Source: Brasilonema sp. UFV-L1 (GTDB lineage Bacteria > Cyanobacteriota > Cyanobacteriia > Cyanobacteriales > Nostocaceae). From it: a DNA stretch of 64,000 bases. Position numbers and translations under genes: made by a program. The notes beneath the pieces were generated by a model. That model did not search any database. It was not told where the DNA came from and worked only from the letters and a program-made list of their open reading frames with translations. Location: contig NZ_QMEA01000002.1 in the NCBI RefSeq assembly GCF_012912105.1, positions 84,179 through 148,178 on the forward strand, written 5' to 3'. Numbering within the stretch: position 1 is the stretch's first letter; the number at the start of each line of letters is the position of its first letter. Shown one piece after another: positions 1-9,822 of the stretch.

Positions 1-126
1 TGGAAGATCTGTGTCAACAATGCCAACACGATTGCCTTTGCGGGCAATGGCTGTGGCAATATTAGCTGTTGAGTTTGACTTGCCAGTGCCACCTCGATAC
101 GAGTGAATAGAGACAATTTTTGCCAT
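1..126 (-). CDS. ParA/MinD-family P-loop ATPase, N-terminal part (runs off the left edge)
   Basis: The minus strand from an ATG at 126 reads MAKIVSIHSYRGGTGKSNST and continues to DTDLP at the window edge (42 codons). GGTGKSN is the deviant Walker A motif of ParA/MinD ATPases, and VDTDLP is the A' region. Such proteins partition DNA or position complexes at the membrane or nucleoid; cyanobacteria also have many orphan MinD-like proteins of this start type. The rest of the gene, and hence its sub-family, is outside the window. Confidence 0.8.
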   Translation of the reverse strand, partial: MAKIVSIHSYRGGTGKSNSTANIATAIARKGNRVGIVDTDLP

Positions 127-439
127 AGGGAGTATTTCTGTTGCCAACCTCTAATGCAATCAGTTCAATACAAAAACAGTTGTCGTTTGGATAAAATGGC
201 AGAACTCTTAACGACTTTATTCCCCAACCTATCACTTTCTCTTGCCCTTAATAAAATAGACGATAGCAGAAAAAGTGATAACTTGAGGGTATGAAACAGT
301 GACGTTGTTACTGAACTTAAAGTGATAGCCTCTGTTCATTCTCAGCTTGTTGATATTTCAAACTTGAGCAAGAATAGACTTTGCCAGTTTTTACCGCATG
401 AGCTGGACTCGCTCTCAATTGATTTATCCCCTGTAACTT

Positions 440-1115
440 ATTTTGGCAGACCATGAACTGAAGAATAATTATAGTCACTTAAATTAATATTAAGTTAAAC
501 AGATAAGTTAATGAGATTTTCAAAGACATAACCTGGTGCTCTGTTAAGTTTTTCTCGAATTTTAAAAATAATTACATTTAGTTAACATTCAATATCTCTA
601 TAGCTTTTACCCAGGCTGAGCACAAGCTTTGCAATGGAAATCAAAACTGCGCGATATTGACTTTCTCTAACAGAGTCTTTGATTTGGGTTTTGATCAAGG
701 CATGACTCATAAGCAAGGTCATCTCTTCTGAGACGATTTCATCGCAAACTTGTTCAATGAAACGTTCAGTTACGTACTCCATGACTACAGGCGACAATGT
801 GAAGTTTCTTAAACTTTTTTCAATCAGCGTAGGCTTAAAGCGAAGCTCTTCCCGCAGGATAGCCTTGTCAATTAGATATCTCCTATCCAAAGATCTAAGC
901 ACATGTAGTAACTTTTGTTTTTCTTGCGGTAAGAAAATGTCATCTCGAAGTTCTTGAAGCGAAACTGTTTCTCGATGAATTGCCAACCAATACATTACCG
1001 AATTTTCTAAATCGAATAAGCGATTGAATTGACAATTAAAAATGTCATGAATTTCATCAAAAACTAGCCAATATTGTTTACATAACTTAATAAACTCACA
1101 AAGATTATGATCAAA
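440..1115 (-). pseudogene. Relic of an NB-ARC/WD40-type cyanobacterial gene
   Basis: The minus strand is open from 1115 to 582 and reads ...NRLFDLENSVMYWLAIHRE...LSPVVMEYVTERFIEQVCDE...LMSHALIKTQ..., the segment that lies between the NB-ARC ATPase and the WD40 repeats of large cyanobacterial repeat proteins, as I recall that family. Past the stop at 582 the same frame still reads family-like sequence (REKLNRAPGYV, NLINLSV, LNINLSDYNY), broken by further stops, to about 440. There is no ATP-binding part upstream (stop at about 1118) and no WD40 part downstream. I therefore call the whole stretch a decayed internal fragment. The ATG at 995 is a family-internal methionine, not a real start. Confidence 0.72.
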
Positions 1116-1256
1116 TCAATTCTGAAATAAATATGACTTAAAGTGATAGTAATCCGCATTCAGAAGTGTAATTTTGTCATACTGTAGACGTTTTACGGTG
1201 AGCCAGTCCGGTGGACGGGTTCCACAGGCTAAGGGTATCGCTAAAATATTTTGTGT

Positions 1257-1298
1257 AAAAAAAACAGGCAAAAGATGAATCTTTATCCTTTTGCCTGT
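1257..1298 (-). terminator. Rho-independent terminator of the PRC-barrel gene
   Basis: A perfect 11-bp stem ACAGGCAAAAG / CTTTTGCCTGT (1264-1274 with 1288-1298) is followed, reading the minus strand, by a run of T. It lies about 50 bp after the stop of the gene at 1347-2192. Confidence 0.85.
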
Positions 1299-1346
1299 AC
1301 AATTTTCTATTGAGGCTCTCTTAAACAAATTTTTTTGAAAAGTAAT

Positions 1347-2192
1347 TTAAACACGCTCATTTGGAATGACATCATTTTGAATTTTGGGCAAATCTCCATG
1401 AGTGTCAATATCTAACTCTTCGCGACGAATTGTTTCTTGTGCTTCGACTGTCTCTCTATCAACCACTTTTCTGACGCGGACTTCTTCACGTACAAACGCT
1501 TCTTTATGAATCTCAGGTGTTTCCTCATAGATTTCTATGCGTGCTACTTCCCCTTCTTGAAATTGAAGTTCACCGGGATTTACTGCTGTCCCTGCATCTG
1601 TAGGACTGACTCGCTCAATGACAACTCGCTCTCTTTCAATTGGTACTGAAACACTTGCTGTTTCTATTTCAATGTGCTTACCAACTGCGACTTCTCCTGT
1701 TTTGATACGGTTTTTATTTGCAATGAGCCGTTCTTCGTATAGTTTGAATGTTTGATGGTTCTGCTCATTCAAGTTGTACAGGGATGCATCCTGTTGGTAA
1801 TTGTAGGTATCGCGATTGTAAGCTACATCATTATTAGATATTGGACGATAAGCTTTACGTACCTGCTCTTCATAATCGTAATCAACGGTTATGTCGTCTT
1901 TATACACAGGCAAACTTTGTACTTGCTCTTTGCTAAGCCCATCGACATAAACGCGCTTCTGATTATAATCAGTCCGGGAAAGACCAATTGGTAGCAATAT
2001 TCTTTTTTCTGAAGAATTGTACTGAGTATCTATCACTAAATATCGAAAACGACCATCTGCATCAACTAGCACATTGATAACTGAGCCAACTTTTACTCCA
2101 CCTTCTGTATACAAGTCCAAACCTATGATGTCTTCGCCACCAAAAGTATCAGGGTAATTTGGATCAAAATCTGCAAGTTTGTAGAGAGGCAT
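1347..2192 (-). CDS. PRC-barrel and DUF2382 (YsnF/AvaK-type) domain protein
   Basis: 281 residues. Residues ~18-95 form a PRC-barrel (GLDLYTEGGVKVGSVINVLV, then RYLVIDTQ and RILLPIGL). Residues ~150-270 form a DUF2382 domain rich in Glu/Arg/Val (YEERLIANK, IETASVSVPIERERVVIERV, EEVRVRKVVDRETVEAQETI). There is no signal peptide or membrane segment, so it is probably cytosolic. Proteins of this type are linked to general stress responses, but no molecular activity is established. It is a single gene with its own terminator at 1257-1298. Confidence 0.88.
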   Translation of the reverse strand: MPLYKLADFDPNYPDTFGGEDIIGLDLYTEGGVKVGSVINVLVDADGRFRYLVIDTQYNSSEKRILLPIGLSRTDYNQKRVYVDGLSKEQVQSLPVYKDDITVDYDYEEQVRKAYRPISNNDVAYNRDTYNYQQDASLYNLNEQNHQTFKLYEERLIANKNRIKTGEVAVGKHIEIETASVSVPIERERVVIERVSPTDAGTAVNPGELQFQEGEVARIEIYEETPEIHKEAFVREEVRVRKVVDRETVEAQETIRREELDIDTHGDLPKIQNDVIPNERV

Positions 2193-2539
2193 AATGTTTT
2201 TCCTGCTTTAATAAGAATGTCTATGCTTTTTCAATTAAAAAAAAAATTGGATTTTTTTTCATCTCGCTGACGACTTAATTTTTGTAATGATTCATCGGTC
2301 ATTAGTAATGACTCCTTAATGAGTAGATGATTTTTGAAATTAGAAATGCTTAAATATTTATCTCTAAAGATAGGCAGATAATCTGAACGTGACTCGTTAT
2401 TCTAAAAACTGAGTCTGTCTGTGGTAAGATACACAAGTAATGTCCTAATCATTCAGACATAATTCTAGATATTCAAAAGGTAGAGAGTAACAATCTAATT
2501 GAATGAAAACTACTAAGATAAAATATAAAACCTGATAAA
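2193..2539. other. Divergent intergenic spacer, no gene seen
   Basis: AT-rich spacer of about 350 bp between the divergent PRC-barrel gene and the aldolase gene. It must hold promoters for both, but I see no clear promoter match, no ORF with family resemblance and no strong hairpin. Confidence 0.5.
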
Positions 2540-3175
2540 ATGTCTGGTCAAGCTTGGTTATCACAGTTGAAACAACATAAAGTCATTGCTGTTGTCCGCG
2601 CCTCAGAAATATCGTTGACGCGCCAGATGGCTTTGGCTGTCGCATCTGGGGGAATACAGTTAATTGAAATTACCTGGAATAGTGCTGGTGCAACTGAACT
2701 GATTACACAACTAAGAGTAGAGTTGCCTAATTGTACGATTGGAAGTGGTACGCTGCTCAATTTACAACAAATGCAGGAAGCGATTGCTGCGGGGGCACAA
2801 TTTCTCTTTACTCCGCACGTTGATCCAGTAATGATTCAAGCAGCAGTCAATATAGGTGTACCTATTATACCAGGAGCGCTCTCCCCAACAGAAATAGTAA
2901 CTGCCTGGTCTTGTGGAGCAAGCTGTGTCAAGGTGTTTCCCGTCGAAGCGGTGGGAGGGGTAAATTATATAAGAAGCTTGCAAGGACCTTTGGGTCACAT
3001 TCCTTTGATTCCGACTGGAGGTGTGACTTTAGAAAATGCCAAAGAATTTTTACAAGCAGGCGTCATTGCAGTTGGTTTAAGTAGTCAATTGTTTCCCAAA
3101 GAGTTTGTAGATATAGAAGATTGGAAGGCGATCGCATCACTTGCGGCAAGCTTGATGCAAAAAATTAGTGAGTAG
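2540..3175 (+). CDS. eda: 2-keto-3-deoxy-6-phosphogluconate / 4-hydroxy-2-oxoglutarate aldolase
   Basis: 211 residues, usual length for class I KDPG/KHG aldolases. The catalytic Glu is in LIEITW, the Schiff-base Lys in CVKVFP, and the phosphate-binding loop in IPTGGV. The enzyme cleaves KDPG to pyruvate and glyceraldehyde-3-phosphate, the last step of the Entner-Doudoroff route, which some cyanobacteria possess; it can also act on 4-hydroxy-2-oxoglutarate. The gene stands alone, converging on the DnaJ-like gene. The chosen ATG follows an AT-rich leader with no obvious Shine-Dalgarno sequence. Confidence 0.92.
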   Translation: MSGQAWLSQLKQHKVIAVVRASEISLTRQMALAVASGGIQLIEITWNSAGATELITQLRVELPNCTIGSGTLLNLQQMQEAIAAGAQFLFTPHVDPVMIQAAVNIGVPIIPGALSPTEIVTAWSCGASCVKVFPVEAVGGVNYIRSLQGPLGHIPLIPTGGVTLENAKEFLQAGVIAVGLSSQLFPKEFVDIEDWKAIASLAASLMQKISE

Positions 3176-3216
3176 AGTGGTTAAAGGAAGTTCTGGTAGT
3201 ATTGAAACGCCATTCG

Positions 3217-3247
3217 CTTACACCGCCTGAGTACAGGTCGGTGTAAG
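3217..3247. terminator. Hairpin between convergent eda and DnaJ-like genes
   Basis: Perfect 9-bp stem CTTACACCG / CGGTGTAAG (3217-3225, 3239-3247) in the 76-bp convergent spacer. There is no strong T run on either side, so a bidirectional terminator is an inference from position. Confidence 0.5.
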
Positions 3248-3251
3248 TAAT

Positions 3252-4244
3252 TCACAGCTTAATATGTTGCAAATGTGCGCGGGGATTGGAAGTACGAATA
3301 GAGCTGATTTTTTCGTAGTACTCCCGTTCTTGCTGGCTGATATCTTTTGGTGGAACAATAGCGACTTTGACCAACTGGTCACCACGTCCACCGCGAGGTT
3401 GAGGCCAGCCTTTGCCACGTAGGCGTAGAGATTGACCAGAACGCACTCCAGCAGGAAGCTTCACTGTAACCAAACCATCTGGTGTAGGTACCTCAACTGA
3501 GGCCCCGAGAACGGCTTCGTCTGGTGTAATTGGTATTTCGCACACCAAGTTATCTCCCTCAAACTGGAACAAGGTGTGGGGTTGAAGTTCAACTTTGAGG
3601 TACAAATCACCACGTTGTTGGGTGAAAGGACTGACTGGTCCTTTACCGCGTACGCGCAGACGGCTACCGGGTTTAGCACCTGCGGGTATGCGAACATCAA
3701 TGACTTCGTTGCCTAAATTTAAGTGTTTTTGCACACCATTAAAAGCTTCGGAAAAAGTTAAGGCGATCGCAGCTTCGCTATCTTGGGTAGCGCCAGCAGT
3801 ACCCATATCTTGAAAATTAAAATCATTAAAGCCGCTAAAACCACCAGGTCCACCAGCTGTAGAAGTACGGTAGGTTTGCCGCGCACCGCGTGGACTGCTA
3901 GTTGCAAAGCGTCCTAATAACTCGTTAATAAATTCATCAAAGCTACCATACTGGCTGAAGTCAAAACCGCCCATATCAACGCCAGCACCAGATGGGAAGC
4001 CATCAGCCGCTTGTTTCCAGTATTGACCAAATTGGTCATACTTTTTGCGTTTGTCTGCATCTGACAAAACTTCGTATGCTTCGTTGACTTCTTTAAAGCG
4101 TGCCTCAGCTTGTTTATTGTTTGGGTTGACGTCGGGGTGATATTTCCGCGCTAGTTTGCGAAAGGCTTGTTTGATTTCTTCTGGACTGGCAGTTTTACTA
4201 ACGCCCAAAGTTGCGTAATAATCCTTGAAGTCAGTTGCAGCCAT
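3252..4244 (-). CDS. CbpA-like DnaJ co-chaperone (J domain, no zinc finger)
   Basis: 330 residues. The J domain is at residues ~7-72 with the DnaK-activating HPD in [10 protein letters not shown] Gly/Phe-rich linker follows (~85-165), then the two beta-barrel peptide-binding domains (~165-310: [54 protein letters not shown]). The CxxCxGxG zinc finger of true DnaJ is absent, which makes this a type B (CbpA/DnaJ2-like) protein that presents clients to a cytosolic DnaK. A strong Shine-Dalgarno (AGAGGAGG) sits upstream of the ATG. Confidence 0.92.
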   Translation of the reverse strand: MAATDFKDYYATLGVSKTASPEEIKQAFRKLARKYHPDVNPNNKQAEARFKEVNEAYEVLSDADKRKKYDQFGQYWKQAADGFPSGAGVDMGGFDFSQYGSFDEFINELLGRFATSSPRGARQTYRTSTAGGPGGFSGFNDFNFQDMGTAGATQDSEAAIALTFSEAFNGVQKHLNLGNEVIDVRIPAGAKPGSRLRVRGKGPVSPFTQQRGDLYLKVELQPHTLFQFEGDNLVCEIPITPDEAVLGASVEVPTPDGLVTVKLPAGVRSGQSLRLRGKGWPQPRGGRGDQLVKVAIVPPKDISQQEREYYEKISSIRTSNPRAHLQHIKL

Positions 4245-4364
4245 TTACCAGCCTCCTCTAGAAATTCCTGTTAAATTTTTATCTAAAATTAAACTCAACA
4301 TAATGCTCCAGATATAATTCCGGCACATATACTCTGATCATAAATTAACAAAAATTAAATAAAC

Positions 4365-4877
4365 TCAAGTGCGGTTCTTGCTCAAAACACGAGCGCGATT
4401 CCCGTACTCTTGAGCTTCCGGGGAATAGCAAATCAAATTATCAAACCCTTCCTCTAGACTTGGAGGGACATCACGAAGTTGACGATACATACGAAAGATA
4501 ACATCTTCTGGCACTTTACGTTCCCGTTTTTTGTTGCGTGCCAAACACAGCCATACTGGGGTTTTCACCCACACTCCTGTCATGTGAGTAAAACCTAGTT
4601 CACGGGCTATAGCGATGATTTCACGGCGTTGACGTCGCTGGGCATTGGTTGCATCGTAGATTGCTGTACCATTTGTAGTGACTGTTTGCTGAAACTGCCG
4701 CTGAATTTCCCGCCAAATGAGTAGCCAAGGTCCCTGAAGAGCTTGATTGCCAAACAGTTGCCCCCGGATGGCATCGGTAGAAATCAATTGCCTCCAAGGG
4801 CATTCTGCTAGCAATTGCTTTGCCAAAGTGGACTTACCACTACCAGGAAGACCAATTAGCAAAATTAACTGAGCCAT
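4365..4877 (-). CDS. Small P-loop (AAA/polynucleotide-kinase-like) ATPase
   Basis: 170 residues. Walker A is GLPGSGKST at residues 8-16; ISTDAIRGQLFG and AIYDATN match the second-substrate region of the zeta-toxin/polynucleotide-kinase-like group of small kinases. An Arg-rich region (NKKRERKVPEDVI) resembles a lid. The substrate is unknown; nucleic acid or small-molecule phosphorylation are both possible. It lies between the DnaJ-like gene and glgC on the same strand, with gaps over 100 bp, so an operon is not indicated. Confidence 0.8.
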   Translation of the reverse strand: MAQLILLIGLPGSGKSTLAKQLLAECPWRQLISTDAIRGQLFGNQALQGPWLLIWREIQRQFQQTVTTNGTAIYDATNAQRRQRREIIAIARELGFTHMTGVWVKTPVWLCLARNKKRERKVPEDVIFRMYRQLRDVPPSLEEGFDNLICYSPEAQEYGNRARVLSKNRT

Positions 4878-4901
4878 TTGTCGATTGTCTTTTGTCTTTT
4901 G

Positions 4902-5050
4902 TCATTAGTTAGTAGTTAGTTGTTGGTGAGCCAGTGTGTCCTTGGGAGTTTCCCCAACCGTGCAAACTGGCATGTTGTAGACATACCTGAAGGATGGTTC
5001 TACGAACCACTAATCACTACCTAACAACTAATGACTAACGACTAATGACT
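4902..5050. repeat. Inverted clusters of TTAGT/ACTAA heptamer-like repeats
   Basis: CATTAGTTAGTAGTTAGTTG at about 4902-4921 is mirrored by CTAACAACTAATGACTAACG and ACTAATGACT at about 5011-5050. Such short tandem heptamer-like repeats (STRR type) are common between genes of heterocystous cyanobacteria. The pair could fold in the transcript between glgC and the kinase gene. Confidence 0.5.
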
Positions 5051-6338
5051 AAATAATTGTTCCATCAGGAATAATGGCATTTTTGAGCACGACAACGATA
5101 CCACTTTTGATATGGAATCCTTGATTTTCGCGCTCAGCTTCTTGGACATTATCTTTATTGACAATTTGCACATCACAGCCTATGCGGGCATTTTTGTCAA
5201 TGATGGCACGACGAATTGTGGTGTTAGCACCAATACCTAAAGGAATTCCCTTAGTTTCGCAGTCAGACTGGCGTTCAGCGAACGGTTGATAGAAATCTGC
5301 TCCCATGATTAAGGAATCTTGGATAACACAGCCAGCTTCAATGCGCGATCGCACTCCCAACACCGAATGTTCAATACGACATTTTTTGAGAATGCAACCC
5401 TCTCCAATCATTGATTCCGTGATTTGGGAATCTAAGATTTTACTAGGAGGTAAGTAACGAGCGCGAGTATAAATTGGCGCTTGTTCGTCGTAGAAGCTAA
5501 AAGGTGGCTGAGGTTGCTTAGTCAGTGCTAAATTTGCATGGTAGAAAGCTTCGATTGTTCCGATATCTTCCCAGTATCCATCGTATAAGTAGGCTTGAAC
5601 GTTGTAATCTTTTGAAGCATCAGGAATAATTTCTTTTCCAAAATCTGTCCGTTCTGAAGCTTCTTTCAACAGCTTAGTCAAAACTTCTTTTTTAAAGATA
5701 TAAATCCCCATTGAAGCGATGTATGGCTGTTCTTGAGCTTGTTCTGGAGTTAAGCCCAGTACAGTTGTATCAACGCGCATTTTGGTTAAAGCATCACCTT
5801 TGGGTTTTTCGCTGAAATTGATTATCCTACCGGAGTCATCAATTTTCACTAAGCCAAAGTCAGAAGCACGGCGTTCATCAATGGGTAGCACTGACAGAGT
5901 AATATCAGCTCCAGTTTCCCTGTGACGATAGACGAACTGACGGTAGTCCATCCGATACAAGTGGTCACCAGAAAGGATAAGATATTCATCTACATCCCAC
6001 TCATCTAGCAGCCACAAGTACTTACGGACTGCATCCGCTGTACCTTGGAACCAGTTAAAGCTATCTGGTGTTTGCTGTGCAGCTAGAACTTCTACAAAAC
6101 CCTCTGTGAAGCCAGCGAAGCTATAAGTACGAGCAATATGGCGATTCAGCGAAGCTGAGTTGAATTGAGTCAGAACATAGATTTTAAAAATTTCTGAGTT
6201 TATACAGTTACTGACTGGAATATCGATTAAACGATATTTTCCAGCCACTGGTACGGCTGGTTTAGCGCGTAACTTGGTGAGTGGATAAAGGCGGGTACCT
6301 GCACCCCCTCCAAGAATTATTGCCAAAACTCTTTTCAC
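5049..6338 (-). CDS. glgC: Glucose-1-phosphate adenylyltransferase (ADP-glucose pyrophosphorylase)
   Basis: 429 residues, normal for the cyanobacterial enzyme. The N-terminal nucleotidyltransferase domain shows [20 protein letters not shown] and the catalytic [11 protein letters not shown]; the glucose-1-phosphate site region is FSEKPKGD. The C-terminal left-handed beta-helix runs from about residue 300 and ends [17 protein letters not shown]. It makes ADP-glucose from ATP and glucose-1-phosphate, the committed step of glycogen synthesis, and is activated by 3-phosphoglycerate in cyanobacteria. It appears monocistronic. Confidence 0.97.
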   Translation of the reverse strand: MKRVLAIILGGGAGTRLYPLTKLRAKPAVPVAGKYRLIDIPVSNCINSEIFKIYVLTQFNSASLNRHIARTYSFAGFTEGFVEVLAAQQTPDSFNWFQGTADAVRKYLWLLDEWDVDEYLILSGDHLYRMDYRQFVYRHRETGADITLSVLPIDERRASDFGLVKIDDSGRIINFSEKPKGDALTKMRVDTTVLGLTPEQAQEQPYIASMGIYIFKKEVLTKLLKEASERTDFGKEIIPDASKDYNVQAYLYDGYWEDIGTIEAFYHANLALTKQPQPPFSFYDEQAPIYTRARYLPPSKILDSQITESMIGEGCILKKCRIEHSVLGVRSRIEAGCVIQDSLIMGADFYQPFAERQSDCETKGIPLGIGANTTIRRAIIDKNARIGCDVQIVNKDNVQEAERENQGFHIKSGIVVVLKNAIIPDGTII

Positions 6339-6527
6339 AAGATTTCTCCTGACTGCCTTTCAACTCTCACCTACAGTTTAGGGCTAGCTGAGACCCTGAA
6401 TAAAGGGGGGAAGGGTAGATTGTCGTGAACAGATAGGAGTATACTTTTTGGGGGAGTGCTGTTTTGAGCTTGAAAAAAATGATGAACTTTAGACGCTGAC
6501 TTCGTTTGACACTAAACGCGAGTTGGT

Positions 6528-6587
6528 GCGATCGCTTTGCTGCTGCCTAAGCGCAAAGCGCACGCTACGCGCTTCGGCAGATCGCTC
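6528..6587. repeat. GC-rich palindromic intergenic repeat with HIP1-like ends
   Basis: GCGATCGC-like sequence at 6528-6535 and AGATCGCTC at the other end bracket nested palindromic pieces (AAGCGCAAAGCGCACGCTA). A related string (CGCTTTGCGCAGATCGC) recurs near 61437-61452. It looks like a dispersed cyanobacterial repeat rather than a gene. Confidence 0.45.
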
Positions 6588-6598
6588 TCAATACTTTC

Positions 6599-6973
6599 TT
6601 ACCTAATCACCTGCATCTTGGTAATTAAAGTTTCTATTCGAGATTTCCCGCAAGGTTCAGCGCTTTGGCAATCATTCACTGAAACTCGGCTATAAGATAG
6701 CTTCACTTTCTTGTTTAAAAAGCTTTTTTCATTTGCACAAATCTCAAACGATGCACCGACACTGTTGTAATGCTTACCTTTATCATCTACTAAATTGACA
6801 TAGCACATAATGTCACCATTTACCAGACTTTTCACTGTAGCAATTGTGGGTTTTTGAACTGGCTTCTGCTGTGCTTGTACGCCAGTGTGGCTCATCAGCA
6901 AGCCGATAGCAGAAGCGGCAAAGAAAGACAAAGATAAGCTTATGACTTGGAATTGTGTTTTTTGACGTTGCAT
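6599..6973 (-). CDS. Small exported protein of unknown function
   Basis: 124 residues. A signal peptide is likely: basic MQRQK, a hydrophobic stretch at ~9-27 (VISLSLSFFAASAIGLLM) and a cleavage-type site after GVQAQ at ~34. The mature part has four cysteines (DIMCYV, FEICAN, NDCQSAEPCG), which suggests two disulfides in the periplasm or outside the cell. I do not recognise the family. It is followed 76 bp upstream on the same strand by the peptidoglycan-binding gene, so a common envelope role is possible but unproven. Confidence 0.65.
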   Translation of the reverse strand: MQRQKTQFQVISLSLSFFAASAIGLLMSHTGVQAQQKPVQKPTIATVKSLVNGDIMCYVNLVDDKGKHYNSVGASFEICANEKSFLNKKVKLSYSRVSVNDCQSAEPCGKSRIETLITKMQVIR

Positions 6974-7048
6974 TGTTTTATACTATTTTTGTGAATAGTA
7001 GTTAACAGTTATCAGTTGATGAATCACTGTAACTGTTGACATAAGAGC

Positions 7049-7474
7049 TTATTCACTCGCTTCTTCAGCAAGTCTTTGACGAGTGACTAGATTAGCTTCT
7101 CCTGCTGGCGCACCTACATTATATTTGTGCTGAAATTGCTTGACAGTCTCAGTTGTTTTCGGTCCATAAAATGGTTCATTGAATGAGAAGTTTGTCTTCA
7201 TAACTTTATTTAAATTTGCATGAAGAATTCTCATCGCTTCAGCTAGTTTTTCTTGTGTTTTGGGACCATATACTCCATCTGCTGTCAGTTTCATATATTT
7301 TTGAAAACTGATGAGAGCTATTTTATCAGCATCATTGGTTGGATCTTCTGGGTTTATATATCCAAATCCATCCAAGATATTCTTCAATTCTTTATAATTA
7401 TTTTTTGAATAATCAGGAATACGATATCCTTGTGTTGTCTGACGTTCTGGTGTAGGAGTTCCTGTGATTGCCAT
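7049..7474 (-). CDS. Peptidoglycan-binding-like domain protein
   Basis: 141 residues. Two partial PG_binding_1-like repeats are visible: LKNILDGFGYINPEDPTNDADKI followed by ADGVYGPKTQEKL (~30-80), and PFYGPKTTETVKQFQHKYNVGAP (~100-122). The GxYGPxT motif is the typical core. No catalytic domain and no classical signal peptide are present. Cyanobacterial proteins of this small type occur widely; binding to cell-wall glycan is inferred from the fold only. Confidence 0.75.
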   Translation of the reverse strand: MAITGTPTPERQTTQGYRIPDYSKNNYKELKNILDGFGYINPEDPTNDADKIALISFQKYMKLTADGVYGPKTQEKLAEAMRILHANLNKVMKTNFSFNEPFYGPKTTETVKQFQHKYNVGAPAGEANLVTRQRLAEEASE

Positions 7475-8292
7475 TAATTTTCATTCTTTGAAAGACATCT
7501 GTTGTTTATTGCTACACCACATTGATTTGATATTCCTGAAAAGAGGTTTGAGAACTTTTGCTACCTCGCTCAGCATGGAGAGATTCCGGAGATAATACAA
7601 GGAAAAGCTCTTTTATAGTAAAAATAAATTTTCACAAATATCACATTTTCGGATGATTATCAATAACATTATTTTTCTAGGATAGAAAGTGTCCATCGAA
7701 ATCATGAACCGTATTGAATGCGTTGGTAGGAATGCGTTGGTAGGTTTTGCCGACTCTATATTTGTTGAGAAGAATGCAAGATTTCTGGTATCAAACTATT
7801 GACTGAGTGTTCTGTTTTGTGGAAAATAAAAGATCAAGCAATCAGACACTCAACAATACCTTACACCATTACTGCTGAGAAAGTCAGGAAACTGCTTGGA
7901 AGATTTACACAGTGAGTGACTCAAAACGCAGTAGTTCAACGAACACTCGCTATCCTTAGAGTGTGCTGTGGTACATTTCTAACAAAAGGAACCTCTTCAC
8001 AGTTCGTGGTCCTGCGTACTTAGCACTTGTTATTTAACCCTATGTTTCTTAAAAATAGCAAGATTAGAACATTTTTAGCAAGAACTGAAAAGACAACATG
8101 AAAAATTTACATGTAAGCTTATTTGTATCATTCTCCTTTAGATAGATTAGACAATTTAACGGAAGAAGTATATTTGAGTAGAATACTTAAGTAATTTAAG
8201 TAAGAGACTTATGCTAAGTAAGCAATTTCTCTATCAACAGTTCCCATGTTTATTCAGTTCCAGTTTCTTTCTTTTTTATTGCCCTGCAAGTC
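7475..8292. other. 818-bp intergenic region with a 14-bp tandem repeat
   Basis: No credible gene is seen on either strand. A perfect tandem repeat AATGCGTTGGTAGG occurs twice back-to-back (7717-7730, 7731-7744). The string TGAACCGTATT at about 7705-7715 matches the terminal inverted repeat of the small element at 16863-17021, which suggests a mobile-element scar. Promoters of the divergent peptidoglycan-binding and efflux genes must lie here. Confidence 0.45.
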
Positions 8293-9678
8293 ATGAAATC
8301 TTCTGAGCCTCAAACTCATCTTGAAGACAGTCGCCAAGAGAGCCAATCAAAAAAGCCACCCCGCAGACAGCGAAGGTGGCTTTGGCTATTGTTAGCTTTA
8401 GTACTACTAGCAGGTGCAGGATCTGTACTTTGGCGTTGGCTGGCTCCTCAAAACAAAGCACCTGCGACTGCTAACGCTCAACCGCCAGCACCAAGAGTCA
8501 AGGTATCTACAGTACAAACTGGTACTATTGAGGATAGTGAGGAGTATAATGCAGCTTTAGAATCACGACGCTCAGTGACTCTTCAGCCGAGAGTTCAAGG
8601 TCAAGTTGCTCAAATATTTGTCAAATACGGAGATACAGTCACTGCAGGAACTCCGATTCTCCAAGTAGATGCAAGAGAGCAACAAGCATCTGTTAGTAGT
8701 GTGAACGCTGCGGCTGAAGTTGCAGCGTCACAACTGGAAAATGTCCGCGCTAGTCTCAGATCGCTGGAAGCTCAACGGTTGTCTAGACTCGCTGATTTGA
8801 AATTGAACCAGCAGGAATACGAAAGGTATACTAGTCTTGCATCTCAAGGAGCAGTATCTCGACAGACTAGAGATCAGTATGCTAACAGGCTGGCAACATC
8901 ACAAGCTGCTGTTCGTGAAACAGAAGCTCAGATTAAAGCACAACAAGCTAGCATTAACCAAGCTGAAAAATCCTTAAAACAAGCACAAGCTAATATAAGA
9001 GAACGACAAGTACAACTTCAGTACTACAGAATTACCGCTCCCTTTGGTGGCACAGTTGGAAACATACCAATCAAAATCGGTGATTTTGTGAATACATCTA
9101 CACAATTGGTGACTATTACTCAAAACCAACCTCTAGAATTAAATATTTCGGTGCCAATTGAACGAGCTTCTCAACTGCGTCAAGGAACACCAGTGGAAAT
9201 CAAGGATGCACAAGGTAAGGTCCTAGGTGTTAGCCGAGTTTCCTTTATAGCTCCTAATGCTAATAATAACACTCAATCTATACTTGTTAAATCGGTCTTT
9301 GATAACTCTAAAAATCAACTGCGAGCGGATCAGTTTGTTCGCGCAAGAGTGATCTGGAGTCAGCGCCCAGGAGTATTAATCCCAACAACAGCAGTCACTC
9401 CTGTGGCGGGAGAAACTTTTGTATTTGTAGCAGCACAAGCACCATCAAAACCACCATCTGGAGAAAAAAGTCAAGGAAATCAACAACAACAAAAATCTCA
9501 AACAGAGCAACAAGGAGCGCCCCAGTGGGTGGCTCGGCAAAAACGCGTGAAGCTAGGCAATATAACAGGTAACAACTATCAAGTTCTTGAAGGATTACAA
9601 CCTGGAGACAAAATTATTGTCTCAGGGACACTTAATCTAAGAGATGGCATTCCAATTATTCCCGAGTCTCAGCCGTAG
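8293..9678 (+). CDS. RND efflux periplasmic adaptor (membrane fusion protein, HlyD/AcrA family)
   Basis: 461 residues. One N-terminal membrane anchor (~29-50, WLWLLLALVLLAGAGSVLW) is followed by a biotinyl-lipoyl half (PRVQGQVAQIFVKYGDTVTAG), a long Gln/Ala-rich coiled-coil hairpin (~120-235), the second lipoyl half (ITAPFGGTVGNIPIKIGDFV) and beta-barrel/MP domains. A Gln/Ser-rich insert near residues 385-410 is low complexity. It bridges the inner-membrane pump encoded next (144 bp downstream) to an outer-membrane channel; no TolC-like gene is nearby. Confidence 0.93.
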   Translation: MKSSEPQTHLEDSRQESQSKKPPRRQRRWLWLLLALVLLAGAGSVLWRWLAPQNKAPATANAQPPAPRVKVSTVQTGTIEDSEEYNAALESRRSVTLQPRVQGQVAQIFVKYGDTVTAGTPILQVDAREQQASVSSVNAAAEVAASQLENVRASLRSLEAQRLSRLADLKLNQQEYERYTSLASQGAVSRQTRDQYANRLATSQAAVRETEAQIKAQQASINQAEKSLKQAQANIRERQVQLQYYRITAPFGGTVGNIPIKIGDFVNTSTQLVTITQNQPLELNISVPIERASQLRQGTPVEIKDAQGKVLGVSRVSFIAPNANNNTQSILVKSVFDNSKNQLRADQFVRARVIWSQRPGVLIPTTAVTPVAGETFVFVAAQAPSKPPSGEKSQGNQQQQKSQTEQQGAPQWVARQKRVKLGNITGNNYQVLEGLQPGDKIIVSGTLNLRDGIPIIPESQP

Positions 9679-9822
9679 AGACAAGGTAACGCATGAATAC
9701 ATTCAAATTCAAAAATCACGCATTTACACAGTGAGACAAAAGTGTTTTGAGCTTAAAATCTCTCTAATAGGGGTTGACAATCCACTTCCTCTGCTTAATA
9801 TTCCTCACTCCCCCATGACTCT

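Noticed and set aside
1116..1328. 70-codon minus-strand ORF
   Set aside because: Runs through the perfect terminator hairpin of the PRC-barrel gene; no family resemblance.
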